From Vibrio hepatarius (GTDB lineage: Bacteria > Pseudomonadota > Gammaproteobacteria > Enterobacterales > Vibrionaceae): a stretch of 64,000 bases of DNA. Position 1 is the stretch's first letter; every line of letters starts with the position of its first letter. The notes under the pieces are model-generated. The model saw only the letters and a list, made by a program, of their open reading frames with translations. It was not told the DNA's origin and ran no database searches. Positions 24,923 to 33,517 of this stretch are shown here, one piece after another. The stretch is from contig NZ_LHPI01000013.1 of NCBI RefSeq assembly GCF_001274785.1, positions 1 through 64,000 on the forward strand, in the 5' to 3' direction. A program made the translations under genes and the position numbers.

Positions 24923-25174
24923 TTAATCCACTTTGATAAACACAATCGAGCTAAAGCCGAACGTGTGAAGCCCTGTACTTAGACCTGACGCGCTTGCCAA
25001 CTCATTCAATTGCGTTGCCTGCTCGTAATTCCTAACAACCAAACCGCTTGTATATCGATTAGGGTGATTTACCGTTCTACACTGGTGATAGTGATGAACA
25101 GTTTCTTGAACTGGGATACTGTGTTCTTCGGCAATTTCATTAAGTGTGGTTAGTGCTGCATTCGTTGTTTGCAT
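24923..25174 (-). CDS. Hypothetical protein
   Basis: This 83-aa protein has AAGGAC upstream of the ATG. The N-terminal half is helical and contains a His-rich stretch (VHHYHQCRTVNHPNRY). No family is recognised. It lies 15 nt downstream of the 25190 gene, so the two are likely one transcript. Confidence 0.6.
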   Translation of the reverse strand: MQTTNAALTTLNEIAEEHSIPVQETVHHYHQCRTVNHPNRYTSGLVVRNYEQATQLNELASASGLSTGLHTFGFSSIVFIKVD

Positions 25175-25189
25175 GATGACGTCCTTATC

Positions 25190-25585
25190 TTAGCGGTATC
25201 GAGGGTCTACGAATTTATTGATGATTTCTTCACTCGGTACTGCTGAGCAATGAGTAATGAGATCCGCGATAGTTAGCGGTTTATTGAATGCAGCTATACG
25301 CCAACTCATGTATGGAAGAGTTTTGTTGCCTATAAGCTTTTCATCAGCACCGAGCCACGTATACAGCTGAGCTAGGTTGTGGAATTGAGCACCACTGTTG
25401 AAGCCAAGGGCAGGGCTAAGGCGTACACCTTTGAACTCCAGTCGTAATCGAGCAGGGATATGCGATATAAGGTCGCGTAGAGGTGTTGCAGGAGTATCTG
25501 ACACACTTGGTAAGCGTCCCGTCATTTGATAGTCCATTAACAGCTTTGGGTTGCGCATCATTGCGTTGATTGCGTGGTGGCTCAT
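25190..25585 (-). CDS. Hypothetical protein
   Basis: The protein is 131 aa from ATG 25585, supported by AAGGACT upstream; a longer frame begins at 25618. It is soluble, with no signal peptide and a Pro-rich turn near residues 25-40. The function is unknown. Confidence 0.6.
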   Translation of the reverse strand: MSHHAINAMMRNPKLLMDYQMTGRLPSVSDTPATPLRDLISHIPARLRLEFKGVRLSPALGFNSGAQFHNLAQLYTWLGADEKLIGNKTLPYMSWRIAAFNKPLTIADLITHCSAVPSEEIINKFVDPRYR

Positions 25586-25687
25586 GATTAGTCCTTGTTG
25601 CTTGGTTGATGTGACCAATCTAAATGCAAAGGCTAATCGTGCAACTCAATAAAATGGTAGGGTGGTGGGAGATAAGGGGCGAACCCC

Positions 25688-25930
25688 TTACAGTTTGCGG
25701 ATAACGTAGGTTACATTGTCACATGTTATTTCTATCTGACCGTTTTCCAGTAACTGAGAGTCAATATATTCAGCGTACTTCATGTAGTCTTCGACCGATT
25801 TAACCATCGTGACTGCCTCTCTATCGAAACGAGCTATGAAGCCGCTCACATCGATATGGGTTCCTTCATCGAGTAACTGCTTGCCGCAGGTTTTACACAA
25901 GGTTTCTTTGTGAACGATATAGCTATTCAT
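25688..25930 (-). CDS. Small CXXC-containing hypothetical protein
   Basis: This 80-aa protein has one CKTCGK motif near residues 12-17 and a single later Cys. A zinc ribbon would need a second pair, which is not present. The C-terminus (IEITCDNVTYVIRKL) looks like a beta-hairpin. The ribosome site is GAGAG. No family is recognised. Confidence 0.6.
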   Translation of the reverse strand: MNSYIVHKETLCKTCGKQLLDEGTHIDVSGFIARFDREAVTMVKSVEDYMKYAEYIDSQLLENGQIEITCDNVTYVIRKL

Positions 25931-25959
25931 GGTTAACTCTCAGTATGTTATCAACAGGG

Positions 25960-26265
25960 TTATTTCTTAGCATCCGTGTAAGGTTTATACGCCAGTTCGA
26001 TAGCTTGCAGATAGGCGAGTGCGCTTTGGTCTTTCTCAAGAAACTGTCGCTCAAACGATAAACCTTTTAGGTAACGCTGTCTCGCGGCCACATAACGTAG
26101 GTTGCTTGGCTTATCCTCTAGGTACCGAGTCATCAAGCTACTAACTTTTGTCCGTGCAATGGGGAACTGAGCCATAACGATAGTGGAGTTTATCTCTAAA
26201 TGCAGTTCAACATAAGCATCGATAAATCTCAGTACGATCTGATTAAATGCTTCGTTTTGATTCAC
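25960..26265 (-). CDS. Hypothetical helical protein
   Basis: This 101-aa, mostly helical, soluble protein starts at GTG 26265, with GAGG 9-10 nt upstream. A segment with HTH-like character (NSTIVMAQFPIARTKVSSLM) could be a small DNA-binding helix pair, but this is weak. It is 29 nt upstream of the 25688 gene in the same direction. Confidence 0.55.
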   Translation of the reverse strand: MNQNEAFNQIVLRFIDAYVELHLEINSTIVMAQFPIARTKVSSLMTRYLEDKPSNLRYVAARQRYLKGLSFERQFLEKDQSALAYLQAIELAYKPYTDAKK

Positions 26266-26327
26266 TTATTTTGCCTCATTTATAGTGTTTTAGTTGTACA
26301 CACTGTTCACGCACCGAGCAGGGTTCG

Positions 26328-26621
26328 TTAGTGTCTCTTTAACCAAGTTCTAAGCTCACGGATTGGTTCTTGTAGTACTACCCAGATAAACAGCATTCCA
26401 ACACCGATAAGAGTCAGGCAGAGTGGTACAAACAGTACCTTTGAAGTCAGGGTGTTAATTCCGTAAAGCAATTCTTCTGGGATGCTGTCACTAAATTGAA
26501 TGATCCCAAATCGCAGTAGTAGGCCTAATACACCAAGATTGAATGCCACAGCACCGAGAACGAGTTTTTGTAGGTCTTCTTGCCATGTAGTGGGCTTGTT
26601 ATCTTTAGCTGCTTCAATCAT
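26328..26621 (-). CDS. Small two-pass membrane protein
   Basis: The protein is 97 aa from ATG 26621, which overlaps the stop of the 26614 gene by 8 nt (translational coupling, GGAA upstream). Two membrane helices are clear (residues ~20-40 and ~58-85, FVPLCLTLIGVGMLFIWVV), then a basic tail. No family is recognised. Confidence 0.65.
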   Translation of the reverse strand: MIEAAKDNKPTTWQEDLQKLVLGAVAFNLGVLGLLLRFGIIQFSDSIPEELLYGINTLTSKVLFVPLCLTLIGVGMLFIWVVLQEPIRELRTWLKRH

Positions 26622-27033
26622 TGCCGCTTTCCTTGTTGAAGAGTAACGATTCAATTTCTGTAACCAGTGAACCTGCCTCAAGTGCGTGATGTATGCTTAA
26701 GTGATGATCCCTTTTATAGTCGTTACCTGTATTCACTATGAATTCCAACGCTTGGTTTAAGGCGTATTTCAGTGCCTCTTCATTAGGCGAAGGGAACAAG
26801 GGGATTTGAGAAATAACAAAGTCACTTGGATCCAATGGCTCTGCAGGATTGGCACTGTCGTAGGAGAAGTACTGTTCCCCGTTCGAGTAGACGGTTATTT
26901 CTGGCGAGCCTGCACAACCCCACAGTGTGGCTTTGTAGTAACCTTTCGGTAGAATTTCTTCTTTCTCTTCGTCAGTAGCATACACAGCTAGTGGTTTATT
27001 CAATACATCATCGCTGGTGGCATGAATGCTCAT
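26614..27033 (-). CDS. Hypothetical protein
   Basis: This 139-aa acidic, soluble protein has a beta-rich core (YYKATLWGCAGSPEITVYSN) and a helical C-terminal half. Its end overlaps the small membrane protein gene that follows, so the products may work together. The family is unknown. Confidence 0.6.
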   Translation of the reverse strand: MSIHATSDDVLNKPLAVYATDEEKEEILPKGYYKATLWGCAGSPEITVYSNGEQYFSYDSANPAEPLDPSDFVISQIPLFPSPNEEALKYALNQALEFIVNTGNDYKRDHHLSIHHALEAGSLVTEIESLLFNKESGND

Positions 27034-27111
27034 TGCTAAAATCTCTTCTTACGGTTGCGTTACTGCAGTTAGGTATTGCGGTGAAGTTAACCTGGTCCAC
27101 CGCGTTAAAAT

Positions 27112-27804
27112 TTATTGAGCGCTTAAAATCTGTTTGGTTCGTTCATTATTCATTGGGCAAAGCGCGTAAGCAGTATCTGAGTCATGACAGCTTGCATTGG
27201 AAAATGTCACCACTCGGCCACTTGGTAGTTGGTAGAAATCGTAGCTACCGCGGCACAGCTCTTCATACTCGTCTGCATCAATTGGGATGTATGGGCGTGA
27301 CAAGCAAACTGTATCGCTATTCAAAGCCGAACCCATAAGCGGTGTTAGGTGTTTAATGCCTAATGGGTTTTGGTAGATATACGATTCAATGGCCTGAATT
27401 ACAGATAAGCCTTTATTAAATGATTCGGTAAAGTAGGCTTCCGACATTGAGTAATCCGGGTCAATCGCACTTAATGCCTCTCGAACATCAACAAGATAAA
27501 GGGGGAGTGATTTTTTAATTATCACGTCCTTTAGTGTGATATGAATATTTGTGTCTGAGTCATCATGGACTGTGCTCAGGAAAAATACGCGATCGCCTGC
27601 AGTGTGGTTACCTTCTGTTTTAGGGTAGGTCAGGTTAAGCAGGTAACTAAGCTGCTCAGATGGCTGACCATTTAACGATTGAAGGATCTGATAAAACTCC
27701 GAGTTGAGTGGAAAGTTTTTTGCACTTGAATTGGCTGTCACTACGACTGAGGAAAGTTGCGTGTCGTTCAAGTGGTTAAGTTGTATGTTGATACGGTGTC
27801 CCAT
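27112..27804 (-). CDS. Hypothetical protein
   Basis: The protein is 230 aa from ATG 27804 (MGHRINIQLNH); an ATG at 27828 would add 8 residues. The two starts sit in a short tandem duplication of ATAGGCA...ACACAATGG, so either could be used. The soluble alpha/beta protein has no recognised motifs. Confidence 0.6.
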   Translation of the reverse strand: MGHRINIQLNHLNDTQLSSVVVTANSSAKNFPLNSEFYQILQSLNGQPSEQLSYLLNLTYPKTEGNHTAGDRVFFLSTVHDDSDTNIHITLKDVIIKKSLPLYLVDVREALSAIDPDYSMSEAYFTESFNKGLSVIQAIESYIYQNPLGIKHLTPLMGSALNSDTVCLSRPYIPIDADEYEELCRGSYDFYQLPSGRVVTFSNASCHDSDTAYALCPMNNERTKQILSAQ

Positions 27805-27891
27805 TGTGTAATGCCTATATAATTTCATTAATCCATTGTGTGCCTATACGCTCAAAGCTAATCACAAGTGCCTAACGCGCAAGGCTAAAAA

Positions 27892-27913
27892 AAGTGACCG
27901 TATTAAACGGCCA
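27892..27913 (-). terminator. Weak hairpin after the 27941 gene
   Basis: GTG-CCG and CGG-CAC pair around TATTAAA with one mismatch on each side. A run of T follows on the minus strand. Confidence 0.45.
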
Positions 27914-27940
27914 CCAGCTACAAACAAATGATTCGGTCAA

Positions 27941-28366
27941 TTAGTCGCAACTAGAGTCGCCGCCAGAATCAAAGCTTGAGCTTGAACCGCTATCACTCGA
28001 ACCGGAGTCAAAACCTGTTACAGAGACACTGCTATAGGTCTTAGTGGTGTCAGGTTCGGCTGAATCCATAATGGCCGCACCTACAACAGCGGTCGCAAGT
28101 AGATCATCACCATCGTCGTAATCTCTGCCCGATCGAGATGGGGTTGGTTTCACTCGAGCAGACTGAGATGCCGGCGGCACAAAAGCATGCGATGTTTTAC
28201 CTGCACTTGGTGTACGTGGAGTTGGCTTATCCAATTTGTCGCCAGCTGTCTTAAGTGAATCTGCTGCTTCCTTGTCTTCGCGTGCTTTCTTAACTTTAAA
28301 GTAGAAGTGCATAGCAATGCCCAGTCCTAGACCAATGGCAATGGTCGTTCCGGTGTTCAAATCCAT
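27941..28366 (-). CDS. Membrane-anchored Ser/Asp-rich protein
   Basis: The protein is 141 aa from ATG 28366, chosen because GGAGAG lies upstream; the frame is open to 28468. The N-terminal helix (TTIAIGLGLGIAMHFYF) anchors it. A Lys/Glu helix and a Pro-rich disordered linker follow, and the C-terminus is a Ser/Asp/Gly repeat tail (FDSGSSDSGSSSSFDSGG) ending in Cys-Asp. The function is unknown. Confidence 0.6.
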   Translation of the reverse strand: MDLNTGTTIAIGLGLGIAMHFYFKVKKAREDKEAADSLKTAGDKLDKPTPRTPSAGKTSHAFVPPASQSARVKPTPSRSGRDYDDGDDLLATAVVGAAIMDSAEPDTTKTYSSVSVTGFDSGSSDSGSSSSFDSGGDSSCD

Positions 28367-28893
28367 AAATCTCTCCGTATAGAAAATGGTTACGCCAACG
28401 GTGTTGATATGTGGCCGTGATAAAATAGTTACTGGGTAACTAATCTCATTACTCGCAGGATTATACACTACTGCAAGTTCAATGTTTATTGTATGAACAT
28501 ACTTAAAACGCGATAGTTTAAATTTGGGGTATTTATTTAAAAAATTTTCAAATAATTACCTCTATATGATTTTTAATACCAAGAGTCACTTGTGACTTAT
28601 GTGAAGACTTTCAAACTAAATCTGTCAGTACGTGAACAACAGAAGCAGTCTTGGGTGACTGTTGAGAGGTAGATAGTAAGAATTGTTGTTTAGGTGAAGT
28701 GTTCTCTATGACTTCCGGGAGGGTATGAACGGGAAAGGTGAGAAAAAGAGAGGGGTGAGAACCAGTTTAACGAGGGTTGTTTTTATTCTCAAAGTGGGTA
28801 TTGTGTAGTTGAAGGTTAGTTTGTCTCCAGTTGAGCTGGCTTTTATGGGTGGAAAAGGGCGTTAGTTGGCTGAAACTAGCGCCCTTTTACTTT
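28367..28893. other. Non-coding stretch upstream of the 27941 gene
   Basis: No ORF is supported. Around 28590-28604 is TTGTGACTTATGTGAAG, and TGACTTCC occurs near 28708; both resemble the GACTTC elements upstream of parM (4378-4392 reads TTGTGACTTCCATGAAG). The region also has a GTCTTGGGTGACTG segment near 28650. It may hold divergent or regulated promoter elements, and it ends in the terminator at 28853. Confidence 0.4.
28853..28888 (-). terminator. Terminator after the 28894 gene
   Basis: AAAAGGGCG-TAGTT pairs with AACTAG-CGCCCTTTT, giving a long GC-rich stem with A and T runs on the two sides, so it could act in both directions. Confidence 0.8.
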
Positions 28894-29658
28894 TTATGAC
28901 TCACACACCTCAAGTTTTACCTGAACCTGCTGCAGCTTCTCATAGAGAGCCTGTGCATTCTCCGACTTCCCCTCTCCGCGTTCTGCCAATACATCGAGAA
29001 CACGAACAAGTTGAGACTCAAATTCAATGAGGTATTCGTAGTCTTCGGATACAGGTGCCTTCAAGCACTCAACAATTGCATTGTTTAGCTGGTGGGTTGA
29101 GTTAGACAGAGTTGGGCGTAACATTGCTTGTGGGTTGTATAACTCCGACCGAACCACGAGCCATTTATCACTAGCTGAAACATTGATTCGAGCCTGTCGA
29201 TTGCCTGCTACCTTAGTGACTACAAACTGAATTCCATTTGCTTTGAGGTCTTCTGCAGCTTCAATAGGGGATACGCCCGGAGCACGCACGATGAATAGCC
29301 CCTGACCTGCACCGCGTGAAAGCGCTAGTGTTTTACGGGTATTCTGTTCGTAGTTGTGTTTACGAGCTGTTCTGACATGCACATCTCTTTGGTTGTGGCG
29401 ATAATGGACTACATCTGGTGCAATGCAATTTAGTCGAGCAGCCTGAGCAAGTACTTCTCCCGGATGCTTCTTCGATGCACCGCCGAGGAAAACTTCTGTC
29501 ACCATGATCATAATCGGAGTTGCATCAAGTTGGAGAGCTACATCTTCAAGGTTCGCGCCTGTCTTGGTCAACAAACCGAAGGAATCGATGTCTTTAACTT
29601 TGTAGCCTGGGCGACGTAATTCACGGCCGACATACAGCTCTTTGTTTTTCTGGTTCAT
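28894..29658 (-). CDS. Hypothetical protein
   Basis: This 254-aa soluble protein is rich in Arg and Asn in the middle (HYRHNQRDVHVRTARKHNYE), which suggests nucleic-acid contact. Helical segments at the C-terminus (residues 200-250) could be a coiled coil. AGGCAG lies upstream of the ATG. No family is recognised. Confidence 0.65.
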   Translation of the reverse strand: MNQKNKELYVGRELRRPGYKVKDIDSFGLLTKTGANLEDVALQLDATPIMIMVTEVFLGGASKKHPGEVLAQAARLNCIAPDVVHYRHNQRDVHVRTARKHNYEQNTRKTLALSRGAGQGLFIVRAPGVSPIEAAEDLKANGIQFVVTKVAGNRQARINVSASDKWLVVRSELYNPQAMLRPTLSNSTHQLNNAIVECLKAPVSEDYEYLIEFESQLVRVLDVLAERGEGKSENAQALYEKLQQVQVKLEVCES

Positions 29659-29696
29659 GTTCTGCCTATAGCATTAATACTTACGTTATTCCTGTA

Positions 29697-29726
29697 TGCC
29701 ACCAGCAGGGATAATTGCTGGTGGCA
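29697..29726 (-). terminator. Terminator after the 29734 gene
   Basis: TGCCACCAGCA and TGCTGGTGGCA form a perfect 11-bp stem with an 8-nt loop 7 nt after the stop codon. T-rich DNA does not follow directly. Confidence 0.6.
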
Positions 29727-29733
29727 GTCACGA

Positions 29734-30282
29734 TTACTTGCCGTTGAAATTCACACCGATGAATCCTTGGATGTTTAGTTGTGTGCTCTTGGCAAAAATC
29801 GATGCACCGGTTTCACAAGCATCCGTAATAGATAATTCGTCGAAGATTTCTAATACTGTTTTGAGTTCAGCTAAGAAAAGTTCTTCTTGCTCTCCAAAGA
29901 AAACGACACCCATTTCGCCGTCTTCTGCGCCTTCCTCCTTGATGTTCATCATTGCCTGTAGTGTTTTAGGCAAATAGAACTTCTCGCGTTGTTTAAGGCT
30001 AAGAGTCAGCTGCGCATCTCGGTTACCTTCTAGTGCTTCAATCATCTCTAAATCGATGTCATCGATGACCCACTCAAGCTCACTGCGATTAACTATGATG
30101 ACGCTTTCATCAAAGATGCAGCATTCTTCAATTGGGAGCTGATAGGTTTGACCGCGTTGATTTGTGTTCTCTATGCAAACGACAGACACATAGCCTTCAT
30201 CAGCGTCGTAGTTAGTCGTTAGGTATTCGACGCCATTACGCTTAATTACGATGCCCGGTTTAAGTTTGCTTGCGTGATCCAT
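29734..30282 (-). CDS. Hypothetical acidic protein
   Basis: This 182-aa strongly acidic, soluble protein has a beta-rich N-terminus (residues 8-60) and a helical C-terminal half. Acidic small plasmid proteins are sometimes DNA mimics, but no evidence beyond charge points there. The family is unknown. Confidence 0.6.
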   Translation of the reverse strand: MDHASKLKPGIVIKRNGVEYLTTNYDADEGYVSVVCIENTNQRGQTYQLPIEECCIFDESVIIVNRSELEWVIDDIDLEMIEALEGNRDAQLTLSLKQREKFYLPKTLQAMMNIKEEGAEDGEMGVVFFGEQEELFLAELKTVLEIFDELSITDACETGASIFAKSTQLNIQGFIGVNFNGK

Positions 30283-30414
30283 GCTTCTACCTTTGAATGT
30301 TGAACGTGTTTGATAGAAACAATTAAATGCGATTTTGCTAAACGCACAATAGTACTGGACAGGTATTTGTAAGGATAAACGTTAAATTTTAAATGTGAAG
30401 TATAAGATTTGAGT

Positions 30415-30448
30415 AAATGAGCGACACCTTAGTTGGTCACGCTCATTT
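30415..30448 (-). terminator. Terminator after the 30463 gene
   Basis: AAATGAGCG and CGCTCATTT form a perfect 9-bp stem with a ~16-nt loop 14 nt past the stop codon. Confidence 0.7.
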
Positions 30449-30462
30449 ATAAAGAGTGGGAG

Positions 30463-30900
30463 TTATGCTCGGTCAGAGAGATTTTCTAGTGCGATGGCGA
30501 ATTGTTTTACGACACTCGATGTAAGCGGGGGATGGTCTTCCACAACGCTGGCAGGAATGAACATTTGAGGCCATATTGAGTCGTTATCGATAAGCCCAAT
30601 GTTGATGTGGCGAGTGCCATTAAATTTAGAATAAACGGGCATTAACTCAGTTATAGCGTTATCTCTCAAGGACATGTCTGAAAATTCTTGTTCGGCCATA
30701 ACGCCCAAAACTCCGTGTCTTAGTACTACCGCAAATTCAGCCCCAGCCCATTTGGATACGATACTGTTCAGGTCTTTTGCGCGTTCAGCATCATAGTAAA
30801 CGGTCAAATCCTCTGCGACAAAATCCCCGGCACAGTTGTACAGGTAGGTCGTATCGTTGATGTTGAATTTTGGCATGATGTTTTTGAGGTTTGAGCTCAT
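30463..30900 (-). CDS. Hypothetical protein
   Basis: The protein is 145 aa from ATG 30900, selected for its AAGGA ribosome site; the frame is open to 30927. It is soluble and alpha/beta with no recognised motif. It is followed by a clear terminator and is probably monocistronic. Confidence 0.6.
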   Translation of the reverse strand: MSSNLKNIMPKFNINDTTYLYNCAGDFVAEDLTVYYDAERAKDLNSIVSKWAGAEFAVVLRHGVLGVMAEQEFSDMSLRDNAITELMPVYSKFNGTRHINIGLIDNDSIWPQMFIPASVVEDHPPLTSSVVKQFAIALENLSDRA

Positions 30901-31074
30901 GTTCGGTTCCTTAATGAAAACTGGCAATAGAACGCATTAGTTGAAAACAAGGTGTTTAAAACGCAAAATATGCGCCATGTGAGTATTTATAAAAACACGG
31001 TTAATTAAATGTGCAATAGCATTTGATTTCCATACTGCGTTCACTCAGTTGGACCGATATGTGAGGGTGAAGAT

Positions 31075-32436
31075 TTGAAGACAATTCTCAAGCTGAGATA
31101 CAAAAGTCTCATAGCTACTGTAGAGAAAGATAGGGCGCTGGCAGCACATGAAAGGTATTTGACTGGTGAGTTACCGGATCCTGTGAGCTTTGGTTGGAAG
31201 GGGATGGATGATGTCATTAAGGTATCGAGGAATATGCCTGTCGAACCACAGCCATATAACTGGATGTTAGGCATTGTCTCAGGATTTATTTTTGCACTGC
31301 TATTGGTGTTTATCCAAGACAAACAATTGTTATCTCCTTTGGTAGAACTAATACATGCGAAGGGTGGAGAACTAAAGGTAGTTCCTGGAGTGCCAGCAAC
31401 CATTTCATCGTATGTGACTGACTTTGGCGCGTTCTATTTACTGGGGCTAATCATCAGTGCTCTGTACATGACCTTGGTAAAGGGGATTAAGCGCGTATAT
31501 ATCTGGCTGCTCATTACGCCTTTCCCGGCATTATTCATCGCGTTAGGGCTAATGTTAGTATCTATCAACTTTGAGCCCATGAACCTTCCGTTACTGACAT
31601 GCTTATCTCAGCTGTGTGCCAATTACCTCCATATCAATTGGGATGTCTATGACAATTACCATCTTGTGAACTTCACGGTTGCATTCATTTTGATGTTGCC
31701 CCTTGGGTTATTTCACGCCAAGGCAACTCAAGGTCAGAATGTGGATTACAAGCAGCAAGTCGAAAGGCAGTACGATGCTAACTCGTTCATGAAGCAATAT
31801 ACGACAGAGTTCTTGTTGTGGAATAGGAATACGTTTGAGGCAAACCAACTGTTTAAGGCGGCTGGTGAAGCCGAAGAGAAGCTGGCCAAAATCCTAAACC
31901 AAATCATGAAGAACCAAGATGTAGAAAAGCTGGGGCAACTGTACAAAGAGGAAAGCCCAAGGGAATTTTGGGTTTTAGCTTATGCACTTCTGCAGACGTT
32001 AAATGAGGCTACTGCAGTCATCAGAGAACACATGGATAGTATCCGAAGTTTTCATTCAATTGTGGAAGGTCAGGACACAGACTTTGAATACATTGAAAGT
32101 AAGTTTACCAAGCTATTTCATAAAGCTCTTGAGCCTCAGATCGGCACGTTGACTAAATTGGTAGATCAAGCACTAAGCCATAAGGAATTTAGCGCGGAAC
32201 TGGAGCATTCAAATCGAATCAATGAGATGAATTGTACTGGCCCAGAATTTTGGCAACAGGTGACTACGATTAGTAACGACGTGAAGATGCTAAACGAAGA
32301 GATTTTAGAAATTGAGCGAAAAGAGCAGGGTAGAGAGATGCGTATTCTTACCGGGTTAAGTCAGACTCTCGCAGAAGAAATGCGAAAATCATTCAATGTA
32401 GTGACCACACAAATAGATTGGGTCAAAGGGCTGTAA
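31075..32436 (+). CDS. Polytopic membrane protein with long cytoplasmic helical tail
   Basis: The protein is 453 aa from TTG 31075, with GAGGGTGA 5 nt upstream. Four membrane helices are visible (residues ~63-82, ~117-137, ~141-162 and ~196-214). A soluble, almost wholly helical C-terminal half of about 240 residues follows, including FEANQLFKAAGEAEEKLAK. The layout, a membrane bundle plus a long coiled tail, is seen in several motor or effector families, but I see no diagnostic motif of any of them. It is the first plus-strand gene after a long minus-strand block and is followed by a strong terminator. Confidence 0.7.
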   Translation: MKTILKLRYKSLIATVEKDRALAAHERYLTGELPDPVSFGWKGMDDVIKVSRNMPVEPQPYNWMLGIVSGFIFALLLVFIQDKQLLSPLVELIHAKGGELKVVPGVPATISSYVTDFGAFYLLGLIISALYMTLVKGIKRVYIWLLITPFPALFIALGLMLVSINFEPMNLPLLTCLSQLCANYLHINWDVYDNYHLVNFTVAFILMLPLGLFHAKATQGQNVDYKQQVERQYDANSFMKQYTTEFLLWNRNTFEANQLFKAAGEAEEKLAKILNQIMKNQDVEKLGQLYKEESPREFWVLAYALLQTLNEATAVIREHMDSIRSFHSIVEGQDTDFEYIESKFTKLFHKALEPQIGTLTKLVDQALSHKEFSAELEHSNRINEMNCTGPEFWQQVTTISNDVKMLNEEILEIERKEQGREMRILTGLSQTLAEEMRKSFNVVTTQIDWVKGL

Positions 32437-32454
32437 TTTATTTTGTTCGACATT

Positions 32455-32483
32455 GGCGCCTTGGTTTTCCGGGCGCCTTTTTT
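32455..32483 (+). terminator. Terminator after the 31075 gene
   Basis: Two GGCGCC blocks pair around an 11-nt spacer and are followed by TTTTTT. Confidence 0.8.
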
Positions 32484-32549
32484 GTGTCTTGCGCGTTTAG
32501 TGAGTGGCCGTAGATTAGGAGAAAACCAAAAACAACCAAAGGCAAAACT

Positions 32550-33413
32550 ATGAATCCACTAGTAATTAACCCTCTACAGATAAAGTACCTAACAAACGGG
32601 TGCGGTGAAGCGGTAGATGAATCATTCAAGTACCTGGACAAGCATCAGCTGGACTATGACAAAGAAGCAGGGCATACACTCACTGCTACAGAGTCGGAGT
32701 TTGTAAAAGAAGATGTTATCGGGCTTGCTGGTGGGTTGCTTCACTGTAATGTCGCGTATTCGGTCCTCTATAGTGGTACTAAGTTCCTCTGTTTAGTGCA
32801 CAGTGAATCATTTGGGGAGGATTCGAACGAACAGTCGAGAGAAGAGGCTTACGACAATCACAAGCAAGCTCTAGAAGCGGCTAAAATGATGGCTGAAACA
32901 TGCGGTGGTCATGTTGCGTGGCTATCAGAGCCAGATGATCTTTTCGCTGTAAGCAATGGCTTTGGCGGTGAATACGTAACGCGCATTCTGATTCCGTTCA
33001 GTCATGCCGAGCAATTTGGTTGCTACTCGATTTGGGCTAGTCACCTGAAAGGTATCGATTACTCGGTGCTCTATAAATTTACTAAGTTGAAAGCAATACT
33101 TCCTATGCTGGTACCCAACGCTAAGTTTACAGATCAGGAACTCAACGATTTGTGCAGCAGTGAGGACAGTTTGAAGGATGCGATTAATCGCTGGCTGAAC
33201 AAGCAGCACGTAACCATAAAACCTCTTGTATCTCAAGTGCATCAAGAATATATCGACTTTGATATTGACGGTGCAACTAGAATCCGACGCGCTAAGATGC
33301 GATTAGACCTGAAAGATGGCGATGTTTTTAATGTTTACTATGACGTTAGCTCAAAATCTGGGGCCGAGTGGAAAGGTAACTTGGTTAACTCTATCACTCT
33401 CGCCAAGCTGTGA
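32550..33413 (+). CDS. Hypothetical protein
   Basis: This 287-aa soluble protein has AAAGG upstream of the ATG. It has a conserved-looking Gly-rich turn (AGGLLHCNVAYSVLYSG) near residues 60-76 and a basic DGATRIRRAKMRLDLKDGD near 245-265. No family is recognised. Confidence 0.65.
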   Translation: MNPLVINPLQIKYLTNGCGEAVDESFKYLDKHQLDYDKEAGHTLTATESEFVKEDVIGLAGGLLHCNVAYSVLYSGTKFLCLVHSESFGEDSNEQSREEAYDNHKQALEAAKMMAETCGGHVAWLSEPDDLFAVSNGFGGEYVTRILIPFSHAEQFGCYSIWASHLKGIDYSVLYKFTKLKAILPMLVPNAKFTDQELNDLCSSEDSLKDAINRWLNKQHVTIKPLVSQVHQEYIDFDIDGATRIRRAKMRLDLKDGDVFNVYYDVSSKSGAEWKGNLVNSITLAKL

Positions 33414-33460
33414 TGAAATAGCAGACTAAATTTAGGTGTAGGTAGAAACCAGACACAATT

Positions 33461-33484
33461 AAGGCTCCAGAGGGAGCCTTTTTA
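33461..33484 (+). terminator. Terminator after the 32550 gene
   Basis: AAGGCTCC and GGAGCCTT form an 8-bp stem with a 4-nt loop, then TTTT. It lies between convergent genes. Confidence 0.85.
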
Positions 33485-33517
33485 ATGCAACCGGTAAAAG
33501 TAATTTCTACGGATGCG

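Noticed and set aside
26991..27338. A 115-aa plus-strand ORF opposite two minus-strand genes
   Set aside because: It lies antisense to better-supported coupled genes at 26614 and 27112 and has no ribosome site or recognisable content.
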